A DNA stretch of 64,000 bases from Apoda limacodes (GCA_946406115.1 OX291545.1:28949153-29013152); one strand, 5' to 3'; counted from the stretch's first letter, positions 47,150-59,974 are shown. The notes: generated from the letters alone by a model not told the origin. Made by a program: numbers and translations.

Positions 47150-47450
47150 GCAAAAAAATGCGTGCTAGTTTGAAGCCGCCATCTGGAATTTTTAAACACT
47201 GACAAAAATTTGAATTTAAAACTGGTTTCATCGTAATTGAACAATTAAAAAAAATGGACGCCATATTGGATCCGCCATCTTATTTTTTTCAAACTAATAA
47301 AAGATTTGAATCTAGCACCCTCGAAAATTCAACGAAACTTAGTTTCATACAATGCAGATTTTAAAGGAAATGGACGACATAATATTTGATAAGACATCTT
47401 AAATTTTACAAAACTAATAAAAGATTTGGATTGAGACAAAAACAATATTT
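47150..47450 (+). repeat. Degenerate tandem repeat with gccgccatct motif
   Basis: About two and a half loosely related units start at gccgccatctggaa (about 47176), ccgccatcttattt (about 47271) and aagacatcttaaat (about 47391). They share actaataaaagatttg and aaatggacg-cat. Unit length is uneven (about 95-120 bases). I recognise the ccgccatctt wording from common insect repeats but cannot name it. Confidence 0.6.
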
Positions 47451-47954
47451 TTATTGATAAAAAATTAAACGCTGGTTGAATATTTCTGAAATATTGATCA
47501 ATTCGATTCCAAGTATAGAGGAATATCGTTTGAGATATCGAAGGAGCAAATCGGTCTCTTAGTTCTTAAGTTATGCGATCCCAAGAAAAGCTCATAAATA
47601 TTATATACACACACACAGAACTAAGAAAGCAAAAAAAAACTCTTTAATTTCTAGAAGTAAAATGTTTTCATAAAAAAAATATCACAAAATATATTATAAA
47701 TACAGGTCGGAACTTTGAATGGAAAAAACAATCAGATCATTGTTTCACTATCCAGCTGATTAGGCTAAAATAAAAAAGATAAATGTACCTGTTTCCTTGG
47801 TAAAAGTAGTTTTTCAAATAAAAAAGAGTATATCCTTTTTATATTTTTTATATCCTTTGAAAAACGACTTCTACTACATTGTAAGACATATATAGATATT
47901 AAATATCAAAAAACACAAAGTGGCTTTGTTATAAAAATGATAACTTCGACATGT
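47451..47954. other. No gene seen
   Basis: AT-rich. The bases around 47790-47870 form a loose inverted pair (gtagtttttcaaa / tttgaaaaacgac). Confidence 0.4.
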
Positions 47955-48213
47955 TTCCACCGCTTCAGCCCATGAGTTGCTCCACAGGCTACAGTTGACA
48001 TTCTGGTTAACCTTGTGCAGTTCTCCCTCTGGCACGCTGGACCACAAAATTTAAGTTCTCTGCGAATGCTTTGTATTTCGGAATCTCGTGCATACGCCGT
48101 TCAAAAATTTTCGTGGGAAGATATTTTGTTTTTGAATTTGTCATAAACTGCGGTGACCTTAGTTAGGCGGACCTTTATCTTGGTTGCCTCCTTAGTGGCA
48201 TTAAAAAAAGTGT
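47955..48213 (+). mobile_element. LINE tail, diverged subfamily
   Basis: The end reads actgcggtgacctta, aggcggacc, cttggttgcctccttagtgg, cattaaaaaaag, in the same order as the tails at 13014, 44268 and 58356. The preceding 170 bases differ from that family and contain protein-like but interrupted text, suggesting a related element or a chimera. Confidence 0.5.
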
Positions 48214-51106
48214 GTAAAAATTGAAAGCGAGTAACAAAAATAATAATAACTGATATTTTCTAATCCCTCAGCAGAAAAAACGCCTTCCAAAAATTCGTTA
48301 TGCATCAGATTTTACCTACATCTGCCACATAATGTCTTGGGTCATTATACGCTAGGGCTGTCAAGTATAAGTTTGAATCTGCTTGATTTAAGCTTTTACC
48401 AGTTATAATATACCTATTTATCAAATAAGTTTAGTTTTAATAAATAGTAATTTACTGTCACAATTTTTAGTTTTTTCTTTCTTTGCTATTTAAATTCAAA
48501 TTTTAATGTGCGTATGATTTTTGCCATACTGAATTAACGATGACGAAATATGCCCTTATAGCTAAGGTACTGCGTTCACAATAATTAAACTTGTAAGAGC
48601 CTCCTCCTTCTACTTACTAAAGTCTGTCCGCGGACTAGTCAGCGTAAACTAGTAAAACGGGTCCGTTGGCACATTTAGGGTAGAAGACCTTAAAATGGTA
48701 CATTTCACAGATCAGTTGTCCCGGAGTTGTCAATAAACAAACTAGCTAACTTATGTGATTCATAAGTCAGGATTCGTTGAAACTGTAAGGTACAGAGAGT
48801 AAGATAAAACTTTAATACTTACATAAGCGTGAAAGGTACAATTCTGAATTCGAGAAATAACATTTTTTGTAAAGGAAATGCGAGGTTACTTTAACATTGA
48901 AATCCACTTCCAGGCTTAAACATTTACTTAGCTATGTAAAGAAACGGACGTACTTAAAGCACTTAATGGTCCTTAGATAAAAAAAAAAATTGCCTTTGCA
49001 CAATGAACGTCGTATGATAAAAAACAGCCAATTGTGAGTTTGCAATAAATTTTGTGTGGTTTCCAAAATAGCCTAATAAAAAAAAAAACATATTTTTTAG
49101 TAATTCTTCACATTTTCCCTTTCTGTGTGTGGTACTTATGAGTAAATATGGCTCTTTTTTTTCTTTGTATGTTTCACACCTAAATGTAAAATATTCAATT
49201 TTTCCACATCAAAAATTAAAAAAATGAGCTTTTAGCATTTTTATCTGGAACACCTATCTTTTTAATTAGACAATAATTTTTAAAGGCTTTTCCTACAAAT
49301 ATTTGGGATTTTTTTTAGTTTTCATACACTTTTTACACTCCAAGGGATGATTTTCCATACACAATATTCTTTAATACAAAAGCTACAAAACCAAAAGCCG
49401 AATACAAATTTCCATCATTTATTTGCCAGAATGACGATTTTCATACAATACTCCAACTCCTCGTCCGTCCGAATGTCAAACAGTTCACAACAATTGTAAT
49501 CATATTTTCTAGTTAAATCATTTTCTTTTAACCGCCATTTATTTTTGCAATGAAATTGGGAAGTAATATTTAGTTCCCCATACATTTTGCTAAGAAATTA
49601 TAACTTTTTTTACGTACTCCATTACTTGTAATGTCGTTATAGGTATAGGTTTATAAAATGAATCTGAGGTATTTATGTATATTTTTTCTTAAAATGAATA
49701 CGAGCAGCTATATTATCTTCCGAAATTATCAGATTTTAAAAATATTTTGAACTATATAGGTTCACAATAATTCTTATATTACAGATTCCTTACCGAATGC
49801 TTCCTTTGTAGCTTTCGTAATGCTGTTTGGAACATAACCTCATGCTTTGATCGAAAGTTAGCATCAACGGTTTTGTTGCGATATCTACTTATTATTTCAT
49901 GCCTTTTCACATGAAGGTATAAGTTTTGAAATTTTCAGTTTTGAATGAAATATGTCCATTATATAGGTGATCAAAAGTTATATCTTATTTCATTTATAAC
50001 ACTCTATCACTCATAAACTCAAATTCATTTTACTTCTCTGTTTCTAGATAATCACATAATAATAAAATATACGTATTTTTTTTTATTATCTTGAAATAGA
50101 GTATAGACAATAAACACTTAGTATTATTTAAATTTGTGTTACTACAAAAAAAAATATATTCAAAAACAATGTTTCAACACTTATCTGTCCAATATTTTAA
50201 TATTATACTTACAAAAACACACGAATTATAATAATATTTCTAGATAAACTTTCGCAAATACCGAAGTAATATCGACAATCGAGTAATCAATTTTTTTTTG
50301 CGACAAATAAGACCATCTAGTTGTTTTCTTAGGTACTAGAACGATTGCTGAAAGTATACCCCATGGACTACAGTGCGAGATGACGTTATTAAATCTGTTT
50401 CATGAATTTGACAGGAGATCAAACGGTATACTACCTACCTACAATCTATGCGAGGGATAATCTATAAACCTTTGACACAAGTCTGAACAGACCGACAAAC
50501 GGACGGACGAACAGATGGACCAATGAGTATTACAAACAAATGATCATTATTAACAATAATACTCTAAAACAACTCTTTGTGTATGCATTTTCAATAAAAG
50601 TAAATACAAATACCCACGTAAGTATTACCTTTCAAAATTTATATTACTCAAATGCATAGCCAATATATATAAAAATTTTAGTTCCTACCTGAAATAAACA
50701 AAAACAAGAATACATGTATATTAAATGATAAATAAACATGTTCTAACTTGTCTAGACAACTCTGGTCACCAGTAGTAGTTACAGTATAACCCAAATAATT
50801 CAAGTATACCAAGAATATATTAAAGACAGGCACCATCAATTAATTGTGTCGCCTTCCTTTAATCATCCATCTGAAATGCAGTGCTATCGATTTAGAATTC
50901 TTCTGGCATACATCCAAAACAATAGGTCAGGTTCCAAGCGGGCTCTGTCTTTGCTTTCTTTGTCTAAGTTATATAATAATTCTCGAAGAGTTATTGTAAA
51001 AGGTGTTAAATGTGAGCTATTGTTTGTTGGCTGACATCTAGATTTGTTGGTGTCTTAACTAGCTATTATTTGTTATTTATGCAATGTCTATATTTTTCTT
51101 TTTACT
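48214..51106. other. Gene-free AT-rich stretch
   Basis: Nothing recognised apart from AT-rich simple runs and a gacaaacggacggacgaacag run at about 50490-50515 that resembles the edge of a decayed repeat. The frame at 50846-51034 is unsupported. Confidence 0.5.
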
Positions 51107-51157
51107 AGGATTCTTATTAGGATTATAGGATTATAGGATTTTTATTAGGATTCTTAA
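51107..51157. repeat. Short minisatellite (attagga/ttatagga units)
   Basis: Five imperfect aggatt-based units of 8-16 bases are repeated. Confidence 0.8.
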
Positions 51158-53430
51158 AGTACAAAAGTATAAAAGAATGTATGAAGGAGGCGTTAAAAAA
51201 TGTTTAAGATGGTGCAATTTTTGTAATTAGATGAGTGCGCGTGCAATAGAGAAGATCTATTGAATTAGAAATTTTGAAGAATTAATTTGGTTATCTTCGC
51301 GGTTTTAAATTGCCTCCTTTGACCTTTTATCACAATAATTTACAGAAATGTATATACACGCTTTTTAGTATTATCAAGCGTAGTAAAAAATTCAAACCAT
51401 TGATGATTCTGTAAAAACAAAGATGCAATTTAAAAAAGGTTTCAAAACAAAAACGTGTAGTACTCTCACACTATGAGCAATTGCTAATGGTAAGGCATCT
51501 GATAATAATATTAATTTTGAACCCGGAGCTGTTTTGAAACTGTTTTTGCAACAAAATGCTGTCGGATTATAGTGAAGCAAACTTTTCTGAAATGGTGGTC
51601 CAACATCGAAACTACAGTCACAATATTGAAATGCTTATTAAGAATTTATTAAATAAACTTACGCGCCACTAGCAAAAGACACCGGGACAGAAAAGTTTTG
51701 TTGAAAAGTATATTTTAAATGTATAAGTCGCCAAGAAAATTGTGCAATATGCATAAAATTGTGTATCGTATAAGTAGATAAATACTTATACCATTTGATA
51801 AATTCCTATAAATGAACTTACATAAACATAACCCATCATCGCAATATCTCAATAGCCTCGTGTTAACGTGTTTTAGCACACTTTGATTATGTGAACGAAA
51901 TGCGAGAACATGAAACCGCTGCCAATGGTTTAACAAGAATTAAACTCAAAAACGATTTCACGTAAATAAACAAACAAGAACAATCTTGATGAGCCGTTCT
52001 GTTCGTTCATGTGTACAGTAATATTCGTGGAGGGGCTTCAAATGAGAGATACTTTCATCAAACTCATCGTATGTGGGAGAGCAGAGATAACATTTTCAAA
52101 TCTCTCACAGATGGGAGACTAAAGGATTTGAATTCGTTGAGCTTTAAACGAAAATGGAAATGAATGAGCAAGAATATTACGTGAACAAACGTACATTAAA
52201 TAGCTTTGTAGATTTAATAAATGTGGGAATATGACTCCTCACAGTTACAGCGGAAAATATATGAAGAGACTAAAATCTATATAGCTAAAATCTAACGTGT
52301 AAAGTTATATAGAAGATGATTATGTTATTAATGAAGTGCTTTGTTTAACTTGCGGCTTTGCGTGCGTAAAATTTAGATTACACCTAGATATTGTTAGAGT
52401 GAATCCACCAGATCGCATGTATTTTACAGCATTGTACATTTTGCATAAACAAATCAAATTCAAGAAAAATGAACACGAGTATAATTTTAACTTGTGTTTA
52501 TTTCTTGATAGCAGCTGTGAAGAAGAACTAATGAACCATTTATATCAGCCTACGACGTTTTAATCCAATAACTTAGAACTACGAGAATTCTCGAATTGCT
52601 CATATCGGATGTCGGAATTGCCTCGTTCGGTATTTAATGAGCGTCCATCACGAAGGCTCCCTGTATTTGGATTAAGTGATAGGCAGACGCGACGAACAAC
52701 CTTATAACCTTCTAACAATTACATTCTACCGAAGAAAATTGGTAAACTATAAATTATCGACAAAATAGAATATCGAAAAGTAAAGACACAGTAAGCTGTG
52801 TCTGTGTATATGTATATTCTGTACATAAATAAAAATATTGCAATATGACGTTTAACAAATAAATTATACAGCAATATTTGGTATACAATTAAACATGTCA
52901 CATATCAAACTGATCAAGGTGGCTCAACCGCCGCCATTGTGCTCGCTTTCTGTTACGTGAAAGTAACTAGTAGCACTATAACATTTTTTTAGATTTTATA
53001 CTTCTGATTTAGTAGTAATTGTTATTATATAAATCATGATTAGAAAAGAACAAAAATTGCTGCATAAATACTGTAAAGTACCTAATTGTAAGAATACAAA
53101 AAAAAGCATCTGGTAATATGTTGATTATCGAAGATTTGTACGTCATAATCTATCTCACCATTTTTCTATTTTTATTTTTACTCATATTTTTTATGCTTTT
53201 TAATAATTTTTATTCATAAATGTTAACGGATAAAATATTTGTTTTTAATTGCGGTATAAAAAATTACATTACTAGAATTACAAAAAATGGTAACAATTAT
53301 GAATGAATCAGTAAAAAGGATTGCATTGAACATAATTATGTAAATGATCCAAAAGTTTTGGTATTTGAAAAAAAAAACATAAGTTACATAATCTAACATG
53401 ATGATAAAAGAAAAAAAGTGGGATTAGGTT
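51158..53430. other. Gene-free stretch
   Basis: A plus-strand frame is open from 52303 to 52560 (86 codons, with a CLTCGFACV segment). It has no start context or splice signals and is not recognised. The rest is AT-rich. Confidence 0.45.
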
Positions 53431-54349
53431 CTTTTATTTTTATTTTTTTATACTACTGAGCCACTAACACGCTTACGGTCCGCCTGATGGTAAGCGGTCA
53501 CCGTAGCCTATGGACGCTTGCAACACCAGGGGTGACACTCGCGCGTCGCCGGCCCTTCATAAATCTAATAACTTCTTTCCTGAAGAACCCCATACTGTAG
53601 TCCTTGGAGAAAACCTTGGCAGGGAGCTCATTTAACAACCCAAGCGATCGCGGGAGGAAGTTTCTCTGAAACCGCACTCTATGCGACCATTTCGGTTCTA
53701 AAATGTGAGAATGAATTCCCTGCCGATGGCGAGCGGTGCGATGGTAGAAAGAAGCCATTGGCATCATTTCGGAACAATTTCTCGGAACACATTCTATTGT
53801 AAAAGCGATAAAACACACACAGGGAGGCAAAGTCTCTCCTCAGTCTCAGGGCTCGACACGGTAAGTGAGTTTAGAATCGTCGACAATTCTCACAGCCCGT
53901 CGTTAATCCAAGCCACCCAGGAACCCATGGCAGCAGTACTCCATGTGGGGCCGGACTTTGCGACTTGTAAAGCAGCAACCTTTGCCCCGACGTGAAGTAC
54001 TGCTTAGCTCTGACGAGTACACAAAGTTTTTTAGACTCCAGCTTCACCTTGTCTTGCAGATGATCTTGGAACTGAACATCGCTGGATATGTCAACACCAA
54101 GGATCCCAATGCTCTTAGAGATGGAGAGGGTAGTGTACTGAAATTGTGGGATCACAGTGAATGGGGTTTTCTTAGCGGTGAAGCGTAGACATGTGTCTTT
54201 GTAGGGTTGAAGCGGACCAAGTTTTCCCGTCCCCCGTCAGAGACCTTGGAAAGAGTGGTCTCGATTTGAGACACAAGTTCTTCACGTTTTTCCTTCACAA
54301 CGGAACGATCTTTGTATATACAGACAATTGAGGAAAATGTGAGTGCCAT
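53431..54349 (-). pseudogene. Broken Jockey-like LINE: end of reverse-transcriptase ORF plus 3' tail
   Basis: Minus-strand reading gives the last third of a non-LTR reverse-transcriptase ORF in three pieces. From about 54349: SQIETTLSKVSD, ENLVRFNPTKTHVYA. After a one-base loss near 54180: ILGVDISSDVQF, LVRAKQYFTSGQRLLLYKSQ. After a further shift and a gap around 53880-53830: FYHRTARHRQGIHSH, NFLPRSLGLLNELPAKVF, RVASVHRLR-type C-terminus. The tail follows (ggtgaccgcttaccatcag, then tggctcagtagtataaaa on the minus strand). These are post-palm and C-terminal segments; the catalytic YADD part is not present. In the living family this ORF supports target-primed reverse transcription. This copy is 5'-truncated and frameshifted. 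Five shorter relatives lie at 13014, 13950, 44268, 47955 and 58356. Confidence 0.88.
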
Positions 54350-55740
54350 TAAAAGAAGAAGGAATGAGGGAGTTTAGATGTATGGCTTGTTGTATACATT
54401 TTCAGAAGATAGCAGATGTCTGAAATACATGTTTGGATGTTTATGGGGTAAATTGATTCCTACACTGATAAATAAAAGTAAATATTTGGAACGAGAAAGT
54501 TGAATTAATGTTAAAGAAATTAAGAATTAGGTGTTAGTAGGAAAACACGGAAGCGATGCAGAATGAAAAAGGTGTTGTGACAAAGATTAAACAAATTAGG
54601 GTGATTCAGGTATGTTACCTAAGAAAATATACGAAAAAAGTTAATATAATAAAATTCGGTAAATATATACCTCGTCAGTATTTCTATTTTCCAGTTTTAA
54701 GTGATGACGCAAAAGAAAAGTAAACAAAGAAACGTACAAATGTTCTCTTTAGAATATTATAATATGATTTTCTATAATTTACTACATTTTAGAGATAAAT
54801 CAATGAAGAAATTATATAGATTTAGGCGTAGTGACTCGTTAATTTAACAAATTAGTTAAAACAACTATAACAAAACCACAATTTGTTATAAAAACTCAGA
54901 CAGTGAATAGCTGCATTCTGTTTCTATTATGTGTTTAGTATCTCACATAGCTTACACCACATTATTTCCTGACGTGTTAGTTCAAAGTTGTGTTGTCACG
55001 CAATACTTTATGAGCAGATGTCTTTGAACTTAGCTCTTAAACAACTTTTTGCGATTCTATTAAATAATACGAGTATGTATGAACCTTAAATGGAAAAGCA
55101 AATAATTATTATAGTTAAACATGTTTTTGAGAGAACTGAAGCACGTTGAACTATGACTAATTATATTTTTAGTGTATATTATATTTGTTATTATAGTTGA
55201 GTCATAAATTATATTTTGACTAAATTCGATTAATAGTAAACAATATATATATTTATTTTAATTATAACTAGGTATACTTAAGTTTCAATATGACAAAAAT
55301 CGATTAAATTTGAGTTACATGTAAAAGTGGCTATATTTATAACATTCTGGAATAAAGTATGTGACGTTATTATAATCTTTAAAAATATAGATGTATATAA
55401 TAAGATTTGATCTTATGAGTTTTTCGTAGGAAGTCCAATTAAGTGTTGTAGCATTATTGAGCTACACTAATCCTTTTTCTTAACACTCATCCTTCGTGCC
55501 ATAGACAAATAAAGTTTAGGCTGAAGACCTAAGGCTAAAAATTTACTAAAGAAATAAAAATAGTTAAAACAAATAAAGTTACTATAAATCAGTAAACATA
55601 TTTCAGAGAGTTTTGGCGCGAATCTTAAGAAGGAGTGGTGTTTTTTTCTGTTTAATTTTTCTAAATCCATTTAGTGACTTTCGATGTAAATATTTTAGCA
55701 AAGTTTTACGAAAGCGTGTTAAGAATTGTGCAGCGAAGGC
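54350..55740. other. Gene-free AT-rich stretch
   Basis: Nothing recognised. The LINE reading stops being protein-like at 54350, so this is the point of 5' truncation. Confidence 0.5.
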
Positions 55741-55965
55741 TCATGAATAGTGAATTATGAAGAAATAAGCAGGAAATGACGCGCAATGTCTGAGGATCCA
55801 CACCAAATCTCCCGCCCAATCTTGGGACTTGAAAACGAGGACGCGCAGTAACGCCCGCGCTACGATACGATATAATATAACTGACTTTGACTCTGGCAAA
55901 TGCATAAATGGTCTGCTAAGACCGTGCGAGCCAATTATAATATTAAAAAAAAAAAAAAAATTCAA
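55741..55965 (+). repeat. GC-rich block ending in a 16-A run
   Basis: At 55770-55925 the sequence is GC-rich (ctcccgcccaatcttggga, gacgcgcagtaacgcccgcg), followed by A16 at 55949-55964. An RNA-derived insertion (SINE or processed transcript) would look like this. No tRNA boxes, ORF or target-site repeats were identified, so the class is open. Confidence 0.3.
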
Positions 55966-56530
55966 AATAAATCCGTTCATACCGACGCTAAGGGTTTCCT
56001 CCAGTAAGGATTACCTTGGTTGTCATAATAGTTCTCGGGATTATAAAAGATTTACCGCTTTCTTATTGCCATTACTAACGTAGAAGACGTTTACTTATTT
56101 TTGTACTTATAAAATGACTATAAATTACCTGGATCCCGAAAAATTTTAGCCAGATTCCAAGTTTTGAATTCGAGTTTTAAATCTGAAGGCTGGATTCACA
56201 ACATACACATTTCCTGAGGGAGCTATCTGCCTGAAAGTAGCAGAAACTGCTGCAGCAGCAGGTTTCACATTTTAAAGAGTCAGATACCAAGGCAAAGTGG
56301 AGGTGCGAAAAACGAAAGCGTGCTAAGAAATCAGCGTTTCCTTGCAAAACCCCGGACGATAAGTTTTTTTATCTAGCAGCAATCTAATTTTTACTTACAT
56401 TTTCTTTACGTTTTCGTCTATTCGTCCCTTTACTGGCCTTCTGTGCAATCTTTATTATAACTTAAGTGATATATCCTATATATATATCTGTTTCTTTTAG
56501 TTTACTTCTTAAAGAGGGATCTTTATTCCA
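55966..56530. other. No gene seen
   Basis: A gctgctgcagcagcag-type CAG/CTG patch sits at about 56250-56262. Nothing else recognised. Confidence 0.4.
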
Positions 56531-56586
56531 TGTGTCCGCCTCTGGAATCGAACCCAGATCTTCCAGGCTAGAGGCAGCGTATCAGC
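56531..56586 (-). mobile_element. tRNA 3'-half-like fragment (SINE head)
   Basis: On the minus strand it reads gctgatacgctgcc, tctagcctggaagatct, then the B box gggttcgattcca and gaggcgga. It resembles the 3' half of a tRNA with one C lost from the T-stem, so it cannot form a proper T-arm. It is probably the head of a different SINE family; the rest is not recognisable. Confidence 0.55.
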
Positions 56587-57130
56587 TTTTTTTTGCGTTT
56601 TAAAAATATTGACAAAAAGAAAAATTTTATCTTTGGTAACTAGTAAAAATGATCTGCAACGAAATAATTTAGAATTTCTGTTTATTAATAGAAAAGAAGC
56701 GCGGGTAAATTGGGTTTGTTGATATTTGTTTCCTTCGAGCAGTAAAGTACTTAACTTACATTTGAAAAGGTTAAGTAAATTAATTTATAAAATTACCGCA
56801 CTGTATTATTGGCAACCGTACATGTGTTCACTGTCTGAATTGTTAGTATGATTCCGCCTACTAATTATAGATGTGTCAGTCGGACGGACGAACAGATGGC
56901 CCGTCAGACGGGTGCAAATGCTTTTATTTATGATATCTGCAAATATTATTGCTATAATTTTTAAAAGCATAGACGTAATCTTGTTATTAATTGCTGTATT
57001 ATGATTAATAAAAAAAAAACCATTTCTATCACCATGTGCGTTTGTCGACAATTTAAAATTATAACAACCGAATGGTATTTTTGAAACATTTTAGGAACCT
57101 ATTATGTAGGTTACATACTGAAAACTGTTA
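56587..57130. other. No gene seen
   Basis: A cggacggacgaacagatgg run at about 56880-56900 is similar to that at 50490 and probably marks a decayed repeat edge. Confidence 0.4.
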
Positions 57131-57442
57131 TTTTTAGGGTTCCCTACCCGAAGAGTGCCAAGGGGCGCCTAAGCCTCGGCTGTCTGTATGTCCAAACTCT
57201 TCGAAAAAGATCTTTTCGATCCTAACTGGTAAATGAAGAGCTAAAATTTTCACAGAATATGAATTGTTTATTGTGTGTTAAGTGTGTAAATTACCTAAAA
57301 AATATTACAAAAAATTAAATAGTAAAAATTTAAGGAGGTCTCCATACAAGAGATATTTTTGACTCTTTAGCTCTATCGTAATACACACAATTTTCAAACT
57401 AGCAGTCATCAAAGTATAAGCTCCTTAAAAATCGGCCAAGTG
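57131..57442 (-). repeat. Repeat of the cggcc...ggtacggaaccct family plus a facing 5' end
   Basis: From 57131 (tttttagggttccctaccc) to about 57376 (gtctccatacaagagat) it is a minus-strand copy of the 15407 family. At 57427 a plus-strand 5' end (aaaaatcggccaagtgtgag) begins, in the opposite orientation to what the minus copy requires. Two separate insertions, or an inversion, are needed. Confidence 0.6.
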
Positions 57443-57785
57443 TGAGACGTTCTTCATAAATTTCCCGTCCTTGCGTTTTTACAATTATGAATTACCATAT
57501 ATTAGCGAAAATAGTCCAGATCTTTAAGAGACACATACTCGTGGCCCAGCAACGTTTGATTATTGGGAACGATATGCGAAGCTAAGCAAACATCGGGCGT
57601 GATTAGAGTATAGTTTACAACTACAAACGTTTTAAATCGTGTAAATCTAAATTCTATGATCAAAAACCTGAAAAAAACCGTTTTAATCAGTTGAATACTC
57701 CACTAAAACTAAAAGAAAGTGATGTGTTGTACAGATAACTTAAGCATTAAATAATAACAATAATAATTCATTTTAGAATGTCTTT

Positions 57786-58229
57786 AAAAACCGGCCAAGT
57801 GTGTGTCGCACACGAATCAACTTAAGGCCGTAAAATGAAATTTATTGCAAATATATTGTCGAAATCTACTAAATTTTAACAAATTTCATGCGAATAATGT
57901 AGTTTCCTTTGATTTATTATGGGTAAAAAAAATCTGACAACCTGAAAAAACACAGTGCTCCATGACATACGAAGTTCGATGGCATAACAAACACTGAGCT
58001 CCTATGGATATAGCATAGTTTTTAGTTTTTTTTTTATTTTAATTATTTTTAACCAAAATTTGAGTTTTAAACGAAAAAAAAAGGTTTTAAACCTACCGGT
58101 TGAATTCGATTAAAACCGGCTTTATATCTATAGGTAAGAGGCAATTTTTTTCTGTAGTTAATATTTGTAAATAATATGGTGTTACGGAACCTACGGTGCA
58201 CAAGCCTGACTCGCACTTAAGCAATTTTT
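57786..58229. mobile_element. Possible fold-back element with cggccaagtg inverted ends
   Basis: The left end is aaaaaccggccaagtgtg and continues tgtcgcacacga. The right end, read in reverse complement, is aaaaattgcttaagtgcgag and continues tcaggcttgtgca, so the same 5' module appears inverted at both ends, some 440 bases apart. The interior does not match the 15407 family. Either a non-autonomous TIR element or two fragments in opposite orientation. Confidence 0.45.
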
Positions 58230-58355
58230 ATGTATTTATGAAAAATATTTTACAGGAAACATTGTGAGAAAGTGACCTTGTTACCTTTTTACCTACTTTG
58301 CATTTTTAGTTTCATAAAAAACATTTCATAAACTTCAGATGTTCTATGTTCTACT

Positions 58356-58512
58356 CATGTTCAGAGAAACTTCTTCCCGTTAGATTTTTGAAGGGTCGGC
58401 AACGCGCGAGTGATACCCCTGGTGTTACAAGCGTCCATAGGCTACGGTGACGGATTACCATCAGGCGGACCGTAAGCTTGTTTGCCACCTTAGTGGTATA
58501 TATAAAAAATAA
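58356..58512 (+). mobile_element. Jockey-like LINE 3' end with internal deletion
   Basis: It shows tcagagaaacttcttcccg joined directly to tagatttttgaagggtcgg, skipping about 100 bases present in the 13014 and 44268 copies. It then continues with aacgcgcgagtgatacc, gttacaagcgtccatagg, ggtgacggattaccatcagg, cttgtttgccaccttag and tggtatatataaaaaa. Confidence 0.85.
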
Positions 58513-59974
58513 GATATTTATAGTTTTTATTATGGCACAAGAGGTCGCACAAATTATCTCGATTTCTCAAAAGACTATTTAGCTGGTTTTGTTTACGAGG
58601 AAGAACTTTCCATGTACTTATATTTACCAAATAAAAAAGAAAAATAAATCTTCTTATTAAATCTCAGCCTGTGTGTATCGAAAATACTAAAAAGAAGTAA
58701 AGAAAGAAAAAAAAAATAGTGCCTACTTAAAAAAAAGCAATTTGAGACGACATTTCCAATAACCGTACGTAATGTCGTTATATAAGGATCGGTTCATTTC
58801 AAACAAATAGAAAGGTTGTTCAATTTCTCTGGCGTCGCGATGATGTGGCATATAATGCATAAACATATATGAATTTCAAAATAAAATCATATAATTTACT
58901 TAAAACAAAAAAAATTACGCTGGAATCTATATAGATGGGAAAAGGGATAAGTTTTCTAGCAAATTGATTACAAACCTACGTAATGGACGGAGCCTTTATC
59001 ATCCATCATAGCCTAAAAGGTTTATCGGATTAGTACAAATGAAATTACGCTTAAGAAAAAATACCACCTATATTATTGCAGTCTAAAATAGGATATACTA
59101 CTACTATATCTGGCATTTATAATTATGAGTTTATTCGTAGGTACGTTTATGTCACAAACAATTATTAGTGACTTATGTAGTCCCACTACATCAATCTTTA
59201 CATTTTTCTACATTTCCTGGAAATAATCTTAAAAAAATTAGATTTGTGTTTTTGTATTGCATTACTATTATGAAAATTTCTATTTATATATTATTTTATT
59301 TACATTCATACATAAAGGAAATCCAAATATTATGTCTTTGTATTTTTCTACTTACGACCTAGAGTCGAAAGACAGACAGTAAAATAACTGCAATAGAGCT
59401 CCATTTATACCTTTTCTAAGGTAAATGTCTTCCTTTTAATACTCTTAAACAGTTTTCCAGTTTAAACAACGGTCAACTTAATTCACCGTACTGTAGCTGT
59501 GTCAAAATTCATACATTTTTACATCAAAAGACTGGATAAATTTGACGGTACAATACCGTACCGATACTATTTATGTGCGTAAAGGAAGTTAAATAAAATT
59601 ATACTTTTATAATACTTAATACTTTTAGTGATTTCAAAGCTGATTTGATATCAAAATAAACTTATCGGTTTCACCTAGGGCCTAAGTATGAGGTTCATCA
59701 AGAAAGGAGAAGTGCCCTGTGATTTAAAAATGAATATACTACAGTTACCACTGAACATTAGGTGGGTCGTATCGAAAGCTGATTTTTCCACCGTAGTAGT
59801 ATAAAAATATACTCGAACATGTTTGATCCATACAAATAATATGCTTCATAAATATTTTGCAGCATATTTACTGATATTTGTGACTTTCTTAAGAGAGTTG
59901 AAATCTTCACTCTTTTTTAGATCTCCTGTAGAAAATGTACATTCGTTCATACCAAAGAGCTTAAGCTTTTGTAA
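58513..59974. other. Gene-free AT-rich stretch
   Basis: Nothing recognised. The frame starting at 59823 (107 codons) is AT-rich, partly built on the 22-base duplication that follows, and unsupported. Confidence 0.5.

Noticed and set aside
52303..52560. 86-codon open frame with a cysteine pair
   Set aside because: It reads somewhat protein-like but lacks a start in context, splice sites and recognisable motifs; kept only as a note.
53705..54188. Plus-strand frames of 96 and 81 codons over the LINE relic
   Set aside because: Antisense shadows of the reverse-transcriptase coding sequence.
56531..56586. A minus-strand tRNA gene
   Set aside because: Only a 3' half is recognisable and the T-stem is broken by a missing base.
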